This document shows, piece after piece, positions 62,802 to 64,000 of a DNA stretch of 64,000 bases. Source of the DNA: Pseudoalteromonas caenipelagi (lineage in GTDB: Bacteria; Pseudomonadota; Gammaproteobacteria; Enterobacterales; Alteromonadaceae). The notes under the pieces are model-generated. The model did no database searches, had not been told where the DNA came from, and worked only from the letters and a program-made list of their open reading frames with translations. A program made the position numbers and the translations under genes. The stretch covers positions 496,001 through 560,000 of the forward strand of contig NZ_JABBPG010000001.1 of NCBI RefSeq assembly GCF_013140855.1, written 5' to 3'. Every line of letters starts with the position of its first letter. The first letter of the stretch is position 1.

Positions 62802-63173
62802 TCAATAATATTGCTTCGGTCTTCTGGCAAACCACGCACAAAAGATGCACAGTAACATGCCAAAGGCTAATACTAATCCGCCTTTTAGTGCTGCAACTGA
62901 AAGTTTATCAATAGGTAATAGTGCGTCGAGTAAAGGAGGCAAAAAAGAAAATGTATAAATCAGTATCAGCACTTTAAATGCTCTGAAAAACTCAAAGCGT
63001 TTGCTGTAATTCATCCAAATAGCAACGGCTAAAACCAATAAACTAGAGGCAGTAAAGCCCATTATTTGCTGGTGAGTTAAGCTTAAAACAAAACTACTCA
63101 AAAGGCAGCCAACTAGGCCCCACATAAACCAAATCCACCAGCGCTCACGCTCTTGTAAAAATAAATTGCCCAT
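62802..63173 (-). CDS. Small membrane protein of unknown function
   Basis: 123 residues with four membrane segments (about 13-32, 37-53, 66-84, 95-115), a Trp-rich first helix (RERWWIWFMWGLVG) and a positively charged C-terminus. No family recognised. Upstream of tRNA-Ser copy 3 on the same strand. The gap of 68 bases has no terminator, so the tRNA could be read from this transcript too. Confidence 0.7.
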   Translation of the reverse strand: MGNLFLQERERWWIWFMWGLVGCLLSSFVLSLTHQQIMGFTASSLLVLAVAIWMNYSKRFEFFRAFKVLILIYTFSFLPPLLDALLPIDKLSVAALKGGLVLAFGMLLCIFCAWFARRPKQYY

Positions 63174-63274
63174 GTTTCGCCATCTATTATTGTTATATTG
63201 GACACAATTAGCCTAACAAACAATCACCCCTTTCGACAACCCCACAAAAGCATGACATTGGTTGCAAAAGCAAC

Positions 63275-63305
63275 AAAAAAGCCCCAACTAAACGCTGAGG
63301 CTTTT
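63275..63305 (-). terminator. Intrinsic terminator after trhO
   Basis: GCCCC (63281-63285) and the GAGGC region at 63297-63301 form an imperfect stem with inner pairs. On the minus strand T6 follows (A-run at 63275-63280). It lies about 23 bases past the trhO stop codon. Confidence 0.7.
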
Positions 63306-63327
63306 GAAAGTTTACGACTATTTAAAG

Positions 63328-64000
63328 TTAAGCAGATTTTTGTCTTTGCGCTTCTTTTTGGGCTTGTTTTGCTTCCTTACGTTGACGCAAGGTTTCTTGT
63401 GCATCGTGGCCAATGTGCCCTTCACCACGAGCCTGTGCTAATTGAATTTGCTTTTGACGCTCAGCAAAGCGTGCACGCTGCTCTTCTGTTAGGCTGTCAT
63501 GACAATGATGACATGAAACGCCTTCCATATACTCTTCACGTTGCTTTTCTTCTTCAGTGATGGGCATACGACAAGCATGACATTGATCATATGAGCCTTT
63601 TTGTAAGTCATGATCAACCGCTACACGGTTATCAAAGACAAAGCACTCACCTTCCCAAAGCGACTCTTCTTTTGGTACTTCTTCTAAATACTTTAAGATA
63701 CCACCTTCAAGGTGATAAACCTCTTCAAAGCCCTGCTCTTTCATGTATGCAGTAGATTTTTCACAGCGAATGCCACCAGTACAGAACATCGCGACTTTTT
63801 TGTGCTTGCTTGGATCTAAATTCTCTTGAGCCCACTGCGGAAATTCACGGAATGTTTTGGTGTTTGGATCGATAGCATGTTTAAACGTACCAATTTCGAT
63901 TTCGTAGTCATTACGTGTATCTACAACCACCACTTCTGGGTCTGAAATCAAATCGTTCCATTCTTTAGGCTTAACGTAGCTACCCACCACTTTTAGTGGA
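63328..64000 (-). CDS. trhO: tRNA uridine(34) hydroxylase TrhO, partial (5' end beyond the window)
   Basis: About 224 residues are visible and the frame stays open to the window edge. The usual length is about 320-350, so roughly 100-120 N-terminal residues are missing. The rhodanese domain has [15 protein letters not shown] and the catalytic loop [16 protein letters not shown]. The C-terminal part has CHACRMP and [20 protein letters not shown] (paired CxxC) and a charged Gln/Lys/Arg-rich tail. TrhO (YceA) makes 5-hydroxyuridine at the tRNA wobble base. The preceding residues [15 protein letters not shown] match the domain junction of the family, so the Met at 63990 is internal. Confidence 0.95.
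   Translation of the reverse strand, partial: PLKVVGSYVKPKEWNDLISDPEVVVVDTRNDYEIEIGTFKHAIDPNTKTFREFPQWAQENLDPSKHKKVAMFCTGGIRCEKSTAYMKEQGFEEVYHLEGGILKYLEEVPKEESLWEGECFVFDNRVAVDHDLQKGSYDQCHACRMPITEEEKQREEYMEGVSCHHCHDSLTEEQRARFAERQKQIQLAQARGEGHIGHDAQETLRQRKEAKQAQKEAQRQKSA

Noticed and set aside
63198..63560. 120-residue plus-strand ORF opposite trhO 3' end
   Set aside because: It spans the trhO terminator and CxxC region in reverse; no signal for translation.

Overview
The window looks like core chromosome of a marine gammaproteobacterium of the Alteromonadales, most likely Pseudoalteromonas or a close relative. This is inferred from the AT-rich base composition, from family content (DUF3466, DUF1302/DUF1329 with an RND permease, DUF2835, a large TonB-dependent receptor, a 1612-residue NAD-glutamate dehydrogenase) and from gene blocks whose order matches Escherichia coli. 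No rRNA, CRISPR array, prophage, transposase or plasmid origin was seen.

Layout. 0.1-4.6 kb: a TonB-dependent receptor, then a glycosyltransferase/polysaccharide deacetylase pair. 4.7-6.8 kb: imuA-imuB mutagenesis genes behind a LexA box. 6.8-7.2 kb: an intergenic stretch with three evenly spaced TTACGTAA palindromes and a possible small RNA. 7.2-18.7 kb: the TCA block, sdhCDAB-sucAB and sucCD on the minus strand with gltA divergent. 18.8-22.8 kb: csdA-csdE and tcdA (sulfur transfer and ct6A tRNA modification), a small secreted protein, a MITE-like element and a pseudouridine synthase. 22.8-28.6 kb: comEC-msbA-lpxK-Trm112 (lipid A and outer membrane) with a divergent DUF2062 gene. 28.7-36.4 kb: DUF3466, uup, a glutaredoxin-like gene, rlmKL, zapC and pyrD. 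36.5-48.5 kb: NAD-glutamate dehydrogenase and a four-gene envelope operon (DUF1302, DUF1329, beta-propeller, RND/MMPL permease). 48.7-56.7 kb: pepN-DUF2835, nhaC, and msrC-(93-residue protein)-proQ-prc. 56.8-64 kb: a membrane gene that appears split by a frameshift, three tRNA-Ser(UGA) genes, yccA, tusDCBE, yjdM, an orphan RiPP-like precursor peptide, fklB, two small membrane proteins and the 3' part of trhO.

Functional links. Most of the window is central metabolism and translation quality control. The sdh/suc/gltA genes supply most of one turn of the TCA cycle, and NAD-glutamate dehydrogenase feeds 2-oxoglutarate into it. Several separate genes act on tRNA or rRNA: tcdA, tusDCBE, trhO, rlmKL, the RluA-type synthase and Trm112.

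The best candidates for undescribed biology are the orphan 63-residue double-glycine peptide at 60.6-60.8 kb, the possible regulated small RNA at 6.9-7.2 kb, the DUF1302/DUF1329/propeller/RND operon, and the membrane gene split at a seven-base homopolymer near 57.05 kb.
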